A stretch of DNA of 64,000 nucleotides from a secondary endosymbiont of Ctenarytaina eucalypti (GTDB taxonomy: Bacteria; Pseudomonadota; Gammaproteobacteria; Enterobacterales; Enterobacteriaceae): NCBI RefSeq assembly GCF_000287335.1, contig NC_018419.1:434001-498000 (forward strand), given 5' to 3'. Made by a program: the position numbers and the translations under genes. Within the stretch, counting starts at the first letter, position 1; the number at the start of each line of letters is the position of its first letter. Below, in pieces: positions 22,427-33,700 of this stretch. Under the pieces are notes generated by a model. The model was not told where the DNA came from, searched no databases, and saw nothing but the letters and a program-made list of their open reading frames with translations.

Positions 22427-22882
22427 TTACCCTGCCATCTGCTTTTCGCGAATTTCGGCGACAGTCTTACAGTCAATGCACAAATCGGCGGTTGGTCGAG
22501 CTTCTAGACGACGAATGCCTATTTCTACCCTGCAGGATTCACAGAAGCCAAAATTATTGTCTTCTACTTTCTTGAGAGTTTTCTCAATTTTTTTAATCAA
22601 TTTACGTTCTCGGTCACGGTTACGCAGCTCAAGGCTAAACTCTTCTTCCTGCGCGGCACGGTCTACTGGATCTGGAAAATTGGCAGCCTCATCCTGCATG
22701 TGTGAGACAGTACGCCCTACTTCATCTCTAAGTTGATTACGCCAGGCCTCAAGAATACGCTTGAAATGCAGCAACTGTGCTTCATTCATGTATTTTTCAC
22801 CAAGCTTTTGATGGTATGGCTCCACCCCAGCGATGGCGAGAATGCTTAAGGAGGATGTCTTACGGTAATACCTTGATTGCAT
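22427..22882 (-). CDS. dksA: RNA polymerase-binding transcription factor DksA
   Basis: DksA enters the RNA polymerase secondary channel and acts with ppGpp in the stringent response, especially on rRNA and ribosomal protein promoters. From the ATG at 22882 it is 151 residues, as in E. coli, and an AAGGAGA site precedes it. The coiled-coil tip [13 protein letters not shown] with its two functional aspartates is intact. So is the four-cysteine zinc finger (CESC...CIDC, about 114-138), although the residue after the first pair is Arg rather than Gly. An upstream start 24 bases earlier lacks support. A small CCCCAATATGGGG hairpin lies in the leader. Confidence 0.97.
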   Translation of the reverse strand: MQSRYYRKTSSLSILAIAGVEPYHQKLGEKYMNEAQLLHFKRILEAWRNQLRDEVGRTVSHMQDEAANFPDPVDRAAQEEEFSLELRNRDRERKLIKKIEKTLKKVEDNNFGFCESCRVEIGIRRLEARPTADLCIDCKTVAEIREKQMAG

Positions 22883-22968
22883 GTTTCTTCTCCTTTTAAC
22901 ACGCACAAGCGATCCCCAATATGGGGGAATAAGTCGATATAAATAGCAGATGACGCTAAGATTGGCAA

Positions 22969-22989
22969 TTATTCAACCTTGTTGAATAA
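22969..22989. repeat. Perfect 9-bp palindrome upstream of dksA
   Basis: TTATTCAAC and GTTGAATAA are perfect reverse complements separated by CTT. The element lies about 90 bases before the dksA start on its promoter side. It could be a dyad operator or an mRNA leader hairpin. I do not recognise it as a named regulator site. Confidence 0.6.
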
Positions 22990-23604
22990 AAGAGAATTTA
23001 TGACAAATGATCTACTAATTGCGTGATTGCACTCAATAGAAGTGCTGTCTGGAATACTGAATAACGCCTAATCTAGTTAAATGCTTTAGCTACGCCTATA
23101 GCTTGACCTACCATGTATCATGGTCACGCAGACTTAGAGGATCACCCAACGGTATGGGGAAATAAATAATGAACATTGCAGCCAGCGACCCCGCCCCCCC
23201 CGAAAAGCACTGTCTTGCTGTTAGCCAGCATTCAGCATGATGACTCATGATGAATGCTAATTGTATTTTGTAAATTAATAAATTGCATATTTATCAGTGC
23301 AAGGAAATAATTCATTTACATAAAATATAGTGATTTAATTAGAATTAATAAAGAAAATGACACTTCCGCGACAGCCAGAATTTTCTGCTATAAATACACA
23401 AAAACAACGGGATGCTCTATCCATGTCGTAATGATTTATGGCATTTCCGCGGAAAGAGTCGCGGGATGGACGTATTAAAAGCGAAAAAACTTTAGGGACT
23501 AGACATGGTTTATGTCTACTTAATGCTATTTTCAGTACTTCATCAAAACACTTAGTGAGATAGCTTCGGATACCCTATCGAAAATAAGCAAGAGCGATAA
23601 AAAA

Positions 23605-23618
23605 GGGCTCGTAGGCCC
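23605..23618 (-). terminator. Orphan minus-strand terminator
   Basis: On the minus strand a GGGCC/GAGCCC-type stem (five pairs counting one G-T, loop about four bases) is followed directly by six T, the standard form of an intrinsic terminator. No gene is found just upstream on that strand, so it probably ended a gene that has since eroded. Confidence 0.55.
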
Positions 23619-24041
23619 GTTCTGCAACACGCACAATACCGAATTAGCATAGTATCGGTCAATAATCGCGACTCTAATTTATTAATTATGCGTTTTGATG
23701 TTAAGAAGCTATCGAAAGAGGCCTTAGTTAAGTCGTAGAGTATTATTTTTTTATTATACATTTGCAGTAGAGCATGCTTGACTTCTTGGATCTATCGTTC
23801 TTTTATCACGCCTAGCTTTATGAAAGAACGATATAGAAATTAATCGTTTCACGAAACGAACAGCATAAAGTTTTTTTTCAATAAAGATTCGTAAAACGTG
23901 ATGTTATCTACCAGTTTTCTAAAGCAGCTATTTCTGTTCGATGTCAAAACTATTTCATATCAAGCACCCAAGCCTATCGCTCTTTTAATGTGAGTTTTGC
24001 TATAACTCTATTCAAAAACACCATACACCAACATATCATGC

Positions 24042-24111
24042 ATATCCCTATATGATGCTTTCAAAAAAGCATCATATAGGGATATTGAACAATATCCTGA
24101 ATATTTTTTTT
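24042..24111 (+). repeat. Perfect 20-bp hairpin overlapping a second hairpin and T-run
   Basis: The arms at 24042-24061 and 24066-24085 are perfect 20-base reverse complements with a four-base CAAA loop. A second stem, GGATATTG-AA-CAATATCC (24080-24097), uses the last bases of the first, so the two cannot fully coexist in RNA. Eight T follow at 24104-24111. The layout resembles a switch or attenuator, or the terminator of a lost gene. No gene is identifiable within 2 kb on either side. Confidence 0.75.
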
Positions 24112-25385
24112 CAGATCGACCTAGAAAATTACACCACAACAGATTGCAGATAACATCGCACTTGATGCTAGGGTCGTATTATCAGTTTTCAAATACGCGA
24201 AAAAGGATCTGAATGTAAAGAACAAAAACCTCTATCGCTATTTAGAGCCGATTTTTCTCGCATAAAAACAGTATTCTAATCTCATATTGTTTGTAAGAAA
24301 ATATATCGGCTCTACAGAAATTATTAGCATCATTGTTACATGACTAGTGCATGACCTTGTGTGATGTTTTATTGGCCTCATCTGGTCATCTTACAAGTCA
24401 TGATATATCCGGGGAAGGAAGAAGCTCTCCTACTTGACTTTGGTTGTTGTTTCAAATTAAACGTCATTTATAAAATACATACTATCATTTATAAACATGT
24501 ACTATATATTGGTAAGAATGCTTCCTTGAGCTTATAAAAGGTGCATGACAACCTGATTGTCAGGGCGTAATAAGTTTATGTCAAGTTTCCGAGGAGAATC
24601 GTACATCCTCTTCCTGAGCATCTTGCTATTATTGTATCTTTTTAGTTAATCTAGCATTATCAAGCCGATGAGAAACGACTTGCTCCACTGCAACCATAAA
24701 TCATTTCCGTCTTTATACCCAAAAAACACCCCCAACTAGCCCATTATCACAGAAGTAACTGGTATAGACCACTATCCGAAAGATGTTAGCTGCCTAACTA
24801 GGCCATATGACAATGCTAATAAAATATATTATGCACCTCAATCTTAGTTATGCACGCCTCTTTATCCAGGGACGGCAATCCAGTCCCCATTCTCTAATCA
24901 GTCTAGAGCTAGATTCATGTCTCATGCTTTTACTTTACTTCAAGGTAAAGTAAAATGCACTCTTATCATTAGGAACCTTTACTACTAAAGCAAAAGTTCC
25001 TAATGTGTCAGCAATAATTAATGCTTCCTTACCTTTACTATATGTTAAGCCATCTCGTTTTCGCTAACTAGATCTCTTTTCGGGCAGGCTGTTCCTCTTC
25101 ACCTGGGAAATAAGCTTTAATATTTTCGGAGGGCTAGCGTACCCATCAAACGCCAGGCACTCAAAATATCCCTGGGCTAGGGACAGACTCTTCTTGGCAA
25201 GTGAGCTCAGCCCATATCTTAATGGTCTTTGTACAGCACAAAGAAACGTCGAGGTATCTTCTGCATTGTGCACATCACTACTTCTTTTCCTATGAATGAC
25301 AGATGGCATTAGCCGCTCACACATCAGTATGTTCAGCGTGAATGTTGTCGGCGAATATTAGCAACAACACCAAGAGGGTCTTGTA

Positions 25386-25862
25386 AGGATGTTCTAGAAA
25401 AGCCTTAGGTCAGCGGAAAGATTACGTAAGCCTGGGATTTTTATGTCGACTCAACGTAACACTAAGATCAGCGAACAACACCACCCGTTGTCACATCGGA
25501 TCGGCAGTCTAAAACTGATGCAAGCTAATTACCCCAACAAGCTACAGCGTAGCTTAACTTTTAAAGTTTAGTACCCGCTCTTCCAACAGAAAAAGGCCGA
25601 TGCTGAGTCCGTCGTGCTCTACTTTTCTCAGTGTCGGTAGCTATATTTTCGATCACTATAGCTCATTACATGCATATGCTCCAATATCACCTCTAACTAT
25701 TTACAGCATCAATGAACCCATTACGTACTCCGGCTAGTTTTAGAAACATGCATATCTGTCCGTCGCCGGCAATGTATATTGTAAAGATTGCTGATGCACT
25801 AAGGAGGCATTGTATGACCGCGCATCATGCTGTTTTATAATGAAGGTTTTCTAGAACATCCT
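25386..25862. repeat. Inverted pair of 16-bp repeats about 445 bp apart
   Basis: AGGATGTTCTAGAAAA at 25386-25401 recurs in perfect reverse complement at 25847-25862. The match extends a further four bases inward across a one-base gap (GCCTT against CCTT). The enclosed DNA has no recognisable gene. The pair could be decayed ends of a mobile element or two copies of a regulatory dyad; neither can be shown. Confidence 0.5.
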
Positions 25863-26831
25863 GCCCCTTCACATGCGAGCGACACATACACGAGGTTGAT
25901 TTAGCAACCCGACACCAAGCACGATGAAAGTAACGGGCATCCTAATCAGCGTCAGCCAGAGCTGCTCTGCTTGCTGGTTGGTGTGCGTTATTAACGCTGG
26001 CAGAAAGAGTAGCTCTACGGCCATGCGATGCGCTCTGTTACGTCATCGCGTTAAGAGAGGTTATCTCTCGTTCTATATGCAGTACGGAGCTCACATATCC
26101 ATCTGTTTCGTCAGAAAACTGTATACTAATAAGTCGTGTTGTACGTAGGCCAATCAATACTTTTAAAATTATTCTTTGCTATAGACACTATCTTTTTAAA
26201 TAATTGTGGCGGAATGAATCAAGGCGTATTACACTTTAACTTTCTTCAACACATTGACTTTGGTCGTCACCACCAGGTTGAAGGTAAGGATCTAAGTGGC
26301 AGCAATGATTAGTAAAAAATGATAATCAGTTATACATGTGCTGCAGTAACGAAAACAGTCATGTCTCGACTAAAAATACTTCTGATCAGTCGTCTAACTC
26401 TACGTAACTATTGATGAGCAGGTTAGCTCGGTAGCGCTAATAGTCAAAATGATTAACAGGTTGAAGCTATTAGAAGTATCGAATATGGTCGCATGCGCTA
26501 ATAGCGTTCCTCTCAGCCGGAAATTTTTTAGATCGGCTCACTTATGCAATACATACATCAGACAGCATTAAAAAATTAAAATATTTAACGAGCTCTTATT
26601 GAATAATCTATGTCTTTATCTAATAACTAGGTTATATCGTATTTTACGTACATTGCGCTCTTACCCTATCCTACACTTCCCAGCTCTGGCTACGCACGTA
26701 TAAAATCTTGACTATCAGTCAAAAAATAACATTAGCTCGCATGTAACAACTCTCGTAACAAATTTTTTTTTCTGTTAAAATAAGCAGCTTCCCCATTCCA
26801 AGTAATCAGTTATCTCCGTGGAGATCCTGCA

Positions 26832-27869
26832 GTGACCGAAAAACTCTCTCTTAGTTACAAAGATGCGGGTGTCAATATCAAAGCCGGAAAAGCCTTGATA
26901 GACCAGATTAGACGTGTTGTAAAACAGACTACACGCCCGGAAGTGATGGGTGAACTAGGTGGCTTTAGTGCTATGTGCGCACTGCCGAAGAAATACCGCA
27001 AGCCAATTCTAGTATCAAGCACCGACGGCGTCGGGACTAAACTACGTCTAGCTATGGACTTAAAACGCCACAATACCATCGGAATTGATTTAGTGGCAAT
27101 GTGCGTTAACGACCTGGTTGTTTGTGGTGCTGAGCCATTGTTTTTCCTTGATTATTATGCCACTGGTAAGCTAGATGTCAATACTGCAGTTACGTTAATC
27201 ACTGGAATTGCTGAGGGCTGCCGGCAGTCCGGCTGCGCTCTCGTAGGTGGAGAAACAGCTGAAATGCCGGCCATATATCACGCTGAAAATTATGACATCG
27301 CTGGTTTTTGCGTCGGTGTTGTAGAAAAAGCAGATATTATCGACGGAAAACACGTTCAAGCCGGCGATACCCTTCTGGCACTGGCCTCAAGCGGCCTGCA
27401 CTCCAACGGTTACTCACTGGTACGTCAAATCTTATTTTTTAGTCAGACCGACCCCGAAAAGACGCGGGTGGGGGAACAGTTGCTAGCGGATCAACTATTG
27501 ATGCCGACCCGGATTTACGTTAAAGCACTGCTATCCCTTATCAAGCAGACTAAAGTGCATGCGATCGCACATGTGACCGGCGGTGGCTTCTGGGATAATA
27601 TACCACGTGTTATTCCAACTGGTAGCCAAGCGGTGATTAATGAAGACAGCTGGAAATGGCCGCCGGTTTTCCATTGGCTTCAGAAAACTGGTAACGTGAG
27701 TCGTCATGAGATGTACTGTACTTTTAACTGCGGCGTAGGTATGGTTATCGTCGTACCCTCGGCTAGTACCGATCAGGCGCTCAGTATATTAATTAGTCTA
27801 GGCGAAACCGCCTGGGTGATCGGAGAAATTCAACCCGATAATGGAGATCCCAAAGTCATTATCCGCTGA
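26832..27869 (+). CDS. purM: Phosphoribosylformylglycinamidine cyclo-ligase (AIR synthetase)
   Basis: PurM closes the imidazole ring to make aminoimidazole ribotide, an ATP-dependent step in purine synthesis and also the branch point to thiamine. It has 345 residues, the same length as E. coli. [57 protein letters not shown] and [13 protein letters not shown] are all intact. The start is GTG with a GGAG region upstream. purN, which overlaps purM in E. coli, is not found downstream, and I see no clear PurR box upstream, so nucleotide control may be lost. Confidence 0.97.
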   Translation: MTEKLSLSYKDAGVNIKAGKALIDQIRRVVKQTTRPEVMGELGGFSAMCALPKKYRKPILVSSTDGVGTKLRLAMDLKRHNTIGIDLVAMCVNDLVVCGAEPLFFLDYYATGKLDVNTAVTLITGIAEGCRQSGCALVGGETAEMPAIYHAENYDIAGFCVGVVEKADIIDGKHVQAGDTLLALASSGLHSNGYSLVRQILFFSQTDPEKTRVGEQLLADQLLMPTRIYVKALLSLIKQTKVHAIAHVTGGGFWDNIPRVIPTGSQAVINEDSWKWPPVFHWLQKTGNVSRHEMYCTFNCGVGMVIVVPSASTDQALSILISLGETAWVIGEIQPDNGDPKVIIR

Positions 27870-29605
27870 TGCAATAATTAGTTTTTCTCTAGTGCAATCA
27901 AGAGACTATAGATGTTTAACAACCGTCCTGGAGAAATAAAATCGCCTCACCCTGCATGCTGCAGTCACCAGAAATTTCGCCGCCTACACTAATTGTCGTG
28001 AGGATTTTTTGATTCATTTATAACTCTTCTATCGCACCCTACATTTTAAGTAGAATAGAACGTTTTAAGTGTGTTCTTGTATATTACAGCTTAAATTACA
28101 TGACGTTACATTACCGATATCAAGCGATTTATATAACATAAATGAAAGCATATTCTTATTCAATACAGTGATCAAGAAGGGAGGTGTTCTTTTTGAAAGT
28201 ATAAGTTGCCCACTGAATAGGGAAGAATGGCTTAAGTAGCCGCTAATCGCGTTTTAGTATGCAGGTTACTAATGCCAGACGACTTTAAGGATCGTTTTAC
28301 GAGAAAAAATATTTCATCTGAAAATGTACGTGCAACAACTGTAAGCAATAAAAGAGTTGTCGCATATCTAGAGAAACTCACCTAAGTATTTTTTTTAAAC
28401 GTAACATAATGTCGTGATGCCCACATGAAAATCTTCTTCTAATAAAACATTAAAGAAAATAGCCTTCTGCTCTATTATTTTATCATTAACCTGCATTGGC
28501 TTTGTTAAAAAATCAAAATTTTCGATCTGCACTACCTCAAATGACGGTATGTTCTTTCCAAGAATTAGCTTTCATAGCATAGAAAACTTTTACAGTAGCC
28601 CACTAACTGATTTATAAAAAGATTCTCAATCAGTACACATATCTGATAAAATAGATAGAGAGGTCAGATAATTCTAGATATAGATAGAGAAAACACCTTC
28701 TAAACATTATATTCAAGGTATTTCTATTTAGATCAGGGCCATCATGAGAGCTGAAAGAATAAAAATCATTAAGTCTTTTTCTGAGCGCTTTACAGGGCTA
28801 TTTACTACATTTTTTAAGCTATAAAGCTCCATCCAAAAAAAACCAATCTGTTTCTAGTACGCTTGTAAAAACAGTGAATATCAGCATCGAAACATACATA
28901 CACGGGAACATTATCGAGTGCGTCACTGGAAGCAGTGGAAGTACAAGTATGTCGTAAAGAAAAATAGAAAAGTTAAAGGACTCATATTTTGGGAAAATGC
29001 ACAGTAAAGTATACGTGCTCTCTTATCATGAATAGTGCGACCCCTGAAATTATCTTTTCCCATTTTTCACATTATGCCGGATTATATAGCAAGGTATAGG
29101 TAAAGAAATTCTAAAAACGCAACCTGACATGAATGAAAGTATACATTACTGTTATCATGCTCTTTCTATAAAAAAGCGCCTGATCCTACTGCAGCAGTAT
29201 GTATAATATTACCAATCTCCATACTATCAGCGCCACGGCGTGATTAAAAACCAACCTCTAATCAGAGACAGCGATGCCTGAAAAAAGACAGAAAAGTCAT
29301 CATCCCCCGCTCCTTATCTAAAGCGGCTATATTTATTTTGGCTTAAATGCTTTCGCATGCTGATCTAAATCTGTATGACTATGCACAAAAAATCAGAAAA
29401 GTAATCAACACGGTTAAAAGCTTTAACCCGATTAAGCTATGAGGCATACCCGAACACCCTTACGAATCACATCATATACAACCCTGCTAAGCGTTAAAGT
29501 ATCGTAAGCTCTCCTTGATGCAACCAATTCAAAATTAAAAAAGCGACATTTTTTTGCTTAAATATATAGGTAGAAAAGCTCTTTACTGTTAAAAAAAGGA
29601 AAGAT
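27870..29605. other. Gene-free stretch between purM and epmA
   Basis: About 1.7 kb, strongly AT-rich, without a supportable gene. purN would be expected at its left end and is absent. I see no convincing terminator or repeat. A purine-rich stretch about 15 bases before 29606 (AAAAAAAGGAAAG) supplies the epmA ribosome site. Confidence 0.7.
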
Positions 29606-30583
29606 ATGAACCATTCTGCTAAATGGCAACCAAGTGCATCCATGTCCACTTTATTAAAGCGAAATAAAATTATCCAGAAGATCCGGGAATTTTTCAGTGA
29701 TCGCGGATTTCTTGAAGTAGAAACACCAGCCATGAGCCGCGCAACGGTAACCGATGTTCATCTTGTGTCGTTTCAAACTCGCTTTATTGAGCCCGGCGCC
29801 ACTGATGGCTTATCTCTGTATTTAATAACTAGTCCTGAATATCACATGAAGCGCCTGTTAGCAGCCGGCAGCGGTCCTATATTCCAGATTTGCCGAAGCT
29901 TTCGTAATGAGGAATCCGGTCGTTATCATAATCCAGAATTTACCATGTTAGAGTGGTATCGTCCCAATTATGACATGTATCAGCTAATGCATGAAGTCGA
30001 CGATCTATTGAAGATAATCCTTTCTTGCAGCAGTGTGGAAACGTTTTCTTATCAAGAAGCATTCACTCGCTATGTAGGGCTTGATCCTTTATCGGTGGAT
30101 AAATGGAAGCTTTATGAAGCAGCAGTTAAATGGGATCTAGGTAACGCTATCTCAAAGGAAGAGGATCGAGACACCCTGCTACAATTGCTCTTTAGCATGA
30201 TGGTCGAACCCAAGATCGGACGAGATAAGATCGCATTTGTTTACCATTTTCCTGCTTCGCAGGCTGCGATGGCGGCAATCAGTACTCAAGATCATCGGGT
30301 AGCCGAGCGGTTTGAAGTCTATTTCAATGGCATTGAGCTAGCCAATGGTTTCCATGAATTAACTGATGCGCCCGAACAGCGCCAGCGGTTTGAGAAAGAT
30401 AACCGCAAGTTAGTAGAAAAAGGGTTAACCGAAAAGCCTATCGATGAGAATTTACTAGCAGCACTTTATCAAGGCATGCCGGCATGTGCTGGAGTGGCGT
30501 TAGGAGTAGATCGACTGGTTATGCTGGCACTGAAGGCCGAGTGCTTAAGTGATGTAATCGCCTTTCCACTTGAGCGATCCTAA
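29606..30583 (+). CDS. epmA: EF-P lysine lysyltransferase EpmA
   Basis: EpmA (also called PoxA, YjeA or GenX) is a lysyl-tRNA synthetase paralogue that lacks the anticodon-binding domain and attaches beta-lysine to elongation factor P, relieving ribosome stalling on polyproline. It has 325 residues, as in E. coli. Class II motif 2 ([20 protein letters not shown]) and motif 3 ([12 protein letters not shown]) are intact. AAAGGAAAG upstream supports the ATG. EF-P and EpmB should exist elsewhere for it to be useful. It converges on mscM. Confidence 0.97.
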   Translation: MNHSAKWQPSASMSTLLKRNKIIQKIREFFSDRGFLEVETPAMSRATVTDVHLVSFQTRFIEPGATDGLSLYLITSPEYHMKRLLAAGSGPIFQICRSFRNEESGRYHNPEFTMLEWYRPNYDMYQLMHEVDDLLKIILSCSSVETFSYQEAFTRYVGLDPLSVDKWKLYEAAVKWDLGNAISKEEDRDTLLQLLFSMMVEPKIGRDKIAFVYHFPASQAAMAAISTQDHRVAERFEVYFNGIELANGFHELTDAPEQRQRFEKDNRKLVEKGLTEKPIDENLLAALYQGMPACAGVALGVDRLVMLALKAECLSDVIAFPLERS

Positions 30584-30766
30584 GTGCAGGTGTTCTTCCT
30601 TAGCTGCACGCCCGCTTTCGCCACAGCTCTCTCCTCAAATTCAAAAAAACGGAACATAAAACCATACTAATTTCTGCATATTGTAACACCAGATTCCCCG
30701 TGTTCCTTCGCTCTTGATGTGAACTATTTATAAGGAAGCCGAAGGATCTTCAGTCATTAGAGCAAC

Positions 30767-33700
30767 CTACTTTCCCTCATGATACAGTGGCCGATCGGGA
30801 AGCATGCCAGTCTTGATCTGATCCTTGCGCAGCTGAAAGGGGGGGAAAGGTAATTCCATACCATGTTCTCGATAACCTTCTAAGATCAGTGAGTGTACCT
30901 GATGGCGCAGTGGCATCCGGTGTCCCATTTCCGCAGCGTGCATCCGTAGCTCAAATAACGGCAATCCCTGCTGTAAATCTACCAAAAAAGCCTCTGGCGC
31001 CGGTAATTCCAATACCAGAGGGCAGCTTCGCGCCGCCTGCACCATAATGTAGGTTACTTGTTCAATATTGGCGCCGGCAGGAGCGGGAACGCTTAGTACG
31101 ACACGTGTTACAGTATCTGAGAGCGACCAATTAACGAACTGTTCCGTGATAAATGCCTTGTTAGGCACGATAATTTCTTTTCGATCCCAGTCGGTAATAG
31201 TCGTAGCACGGGTGTTGATACGCGTAATATTCCCGGTCAAATTGCGAATAGTTACTGTATCGCCAATCCGAATCGGCTTTTCAAACAGAATCATCAGACC
31301 GGAAATAAAATTAGCGAAGATTTCCTGTAGGCCAAAACCCAGCCCTACACCTAATGCCGCCACCAGCCACTGCAGTTTCGACCATTCGATACCGATCATA
31401 GAAAATCCTATAATCCCGCCCAGAAGCATTAAACTATATTTGGTCAATGTAGTAATTGCATACCCCGTTCCAGGGGTCAAATCCAAATGCTGCAGCAATA
31501 CCAGTTCTAGTAGTGCGGGTAGGTTACGTACCATCTGAGTGGTGATAATGCAAACTAGTACGGCGATCAGCAAAGCGCCGAGTGTAATAGGTTGCAGGCT
31601 ATCGACTCCCTGAATAGTCGATGTGGCATCCCAGAGGGTAATGTTTTCTAAAAAGCCGAACGCTGAATGCAACTCCGACCACAATATAATTACTGACAAT
31701 AGAGCAATAAGCGTCAGGATTGAACGTACCAGCTGTAGCGACTGCGCGCTGATGGTATCAAGATCTAGTACTTTTTCATCGACTTCAGCAGCAGCATCGT
31801 TCAACTGGGATTGCGATAGATCTTCTTCATTTCGTGCCCGCTGGGCAAGCATCTCTGCCCGGCGCTGCTTTGTTCGCTCAAAGGCAATACGCCGTCGCTG
31901 GATAAACATCCAGCGACGGATAATGTGATAGATAATCAGCAAAAAGAACCAGATCGCAACCGAGGTTTCCAATCGTGCCAGCAGCGCCAGCGCAGTCGCT
32001 AAATGCCCTAGGCACACAGCAGCGGCCGCAAAGATGGGCGCGCAGATCATTGCATTCCATAAGGAACGGTTGACAACATTATCTCCGGAGCCATGTTCAT
32101 CAAGATATAGCGGCAACCCTGCTCGCTTCAGGCTGCTTGTTACAAGCGCCAGGCAGGCACACAACAAGAGACAGCATAATCGACTTAGCGTACCGGCAAA
32201 CTCCCGCTCGCTATAATGATCAAAGGATATCAGCGCCATAATCAGCGGCACGATCATGCCTATAGAGAGCGTGTAGTAGCGCATCGCGCGCTTTACCTGC
32301 TTTTGCGGCCAGTTAAAATGTACAATAAATAACCCCTTCGGACGCGCAAAGTGGGCGCATACCATAAATACCCATAGCACTGGCCACGTAGCGCTGAAGC
32401 CGTCGCCGATGGCGACCGCTATCGGGTACGGCCAGGCCTGGCGTAAGCCATATCCTAGCGCTGCCCATAGGACTGGTAGCGGAAGGGCAACTAGAACAGA
32501 CAAAAAAACATTACGCAAGGTCAGATAAAAATGATCCTGATTGACCTTTCCCACGCGTCTACTGGAGCGCTCAAGAAAAGCGTGATAATGTCCTCGTGAA
32601 CTGAGGCTGAAACCAACTAGTAACAGCGCCCCAAAAAGTGCAATCAGCGTTTCCTGACTAGTCAGAATCAGGCTAAGCGCCTGAGTCAATTGGCTGAAGG
32701 TATCCAGGGTCACTATCCGACGCAGATCCTGTCCGACCTGCAGCGGGTAGGAAAGGAAACTAATAGGACTCACATCAGCCACCCAGAATAGATAGCGATG
32801 GGCAGCCTCCTGGATCTCATTCATCGCTTCTTCAAGCTGGCTATTGGCTACTTTTAGCTTGGTAAGCTCTAGGATCTGGGTATCACATCCAGTCAGCAGC
32901 GCATTAAGAAGGTTACGTTGGGTGGAAAGCTGTGCATGCAGGATACGGCTCTGCACCGGCGTCAGCGGAGAACCGTCATCCTGTTCACCCTGGGAAAGCT
33001 GAGGCAACTTGTTCATTAAGTCTTCAAAATGCAGGCGCTGCACGCGCAAATGGGCCATATAGCTGTCGAGCTGCTGTGGTTTAGGCATCTTTGGCAGCCT
33101 GGAGACCTGGGCGCGCAGGATTTCTCCCAGTGCCGGGGACTTATCTAGCCATTGCGCCTGCTCGCGCAGCGTAGTGAGCGCCTGGCGTACCTGCAGTATT
33201 TGCAAAGTAGCCTGGCGTTGTTGAGAGGCGATGAGATCCATGCGCTGTGCCTTTTGGGTCAGGGCGCTGGACAGTTCGCGATTAGTCTGCAACGGTGTAT
33301 TAATCGACTTGGGCAGCTCACCGAGCTGCGCCGCTAGCCTTTCAGTATGCTCAATAGCCTGTTCTGCCTCTTGCTGACGCAGACTATTCACTTGATTGCG
33401 CAGCGACTGAAGTACTTGTTCTAATCTATCATAGCGTTTTTTGAGCAACTCAGCGCGCAGGCGTGACAACTCCTGGCGATTATTAGCGCTTAACTGTGCC
33501 AGATCCAGTTCTGCTACCTTAAGTCGCCGTGCAGCCTGCTCAGCCTGTAGCGAGGTAGCCTGCGCTTTTTCCAAAGGCGTGCTGGGAGTAGGAAGAGCCT
33601 GGAGCTGTTGTTCCACATCGCTTAGCGCCCTGCGAGCTTCAGTTTGCTGCTGAGGGAGCAGACCCAGCGAGTAGCTAATGGCACGGGACTGGTCCTGCTC

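Larger units (their letters stand above)
22883..26831. other. Longest gene-free stretch, between dksA and purM
   Basis: About 3.95 kb with no recognisable gene, although sfsA, ligT, hrpB and mrcB lie upstream of dksA in E. coli. Open frames are under 90 codons and show no family resemblance. Several discrete inverted repeats stand out and are listed separately (22969-22989, 23605-23618, 24042-24111, 25386-25862). The right end carries a T-rich run and a TGTTAAAAT extended -10-like element (about 26774-26781) that may serve purM. Confidence 0.7.

Noticed and set aside
25924-26148. 74-codon Cys-rich open frame
   Set aside because: Cysteines do not form a recognisable motif; start lacks a ribosome site.
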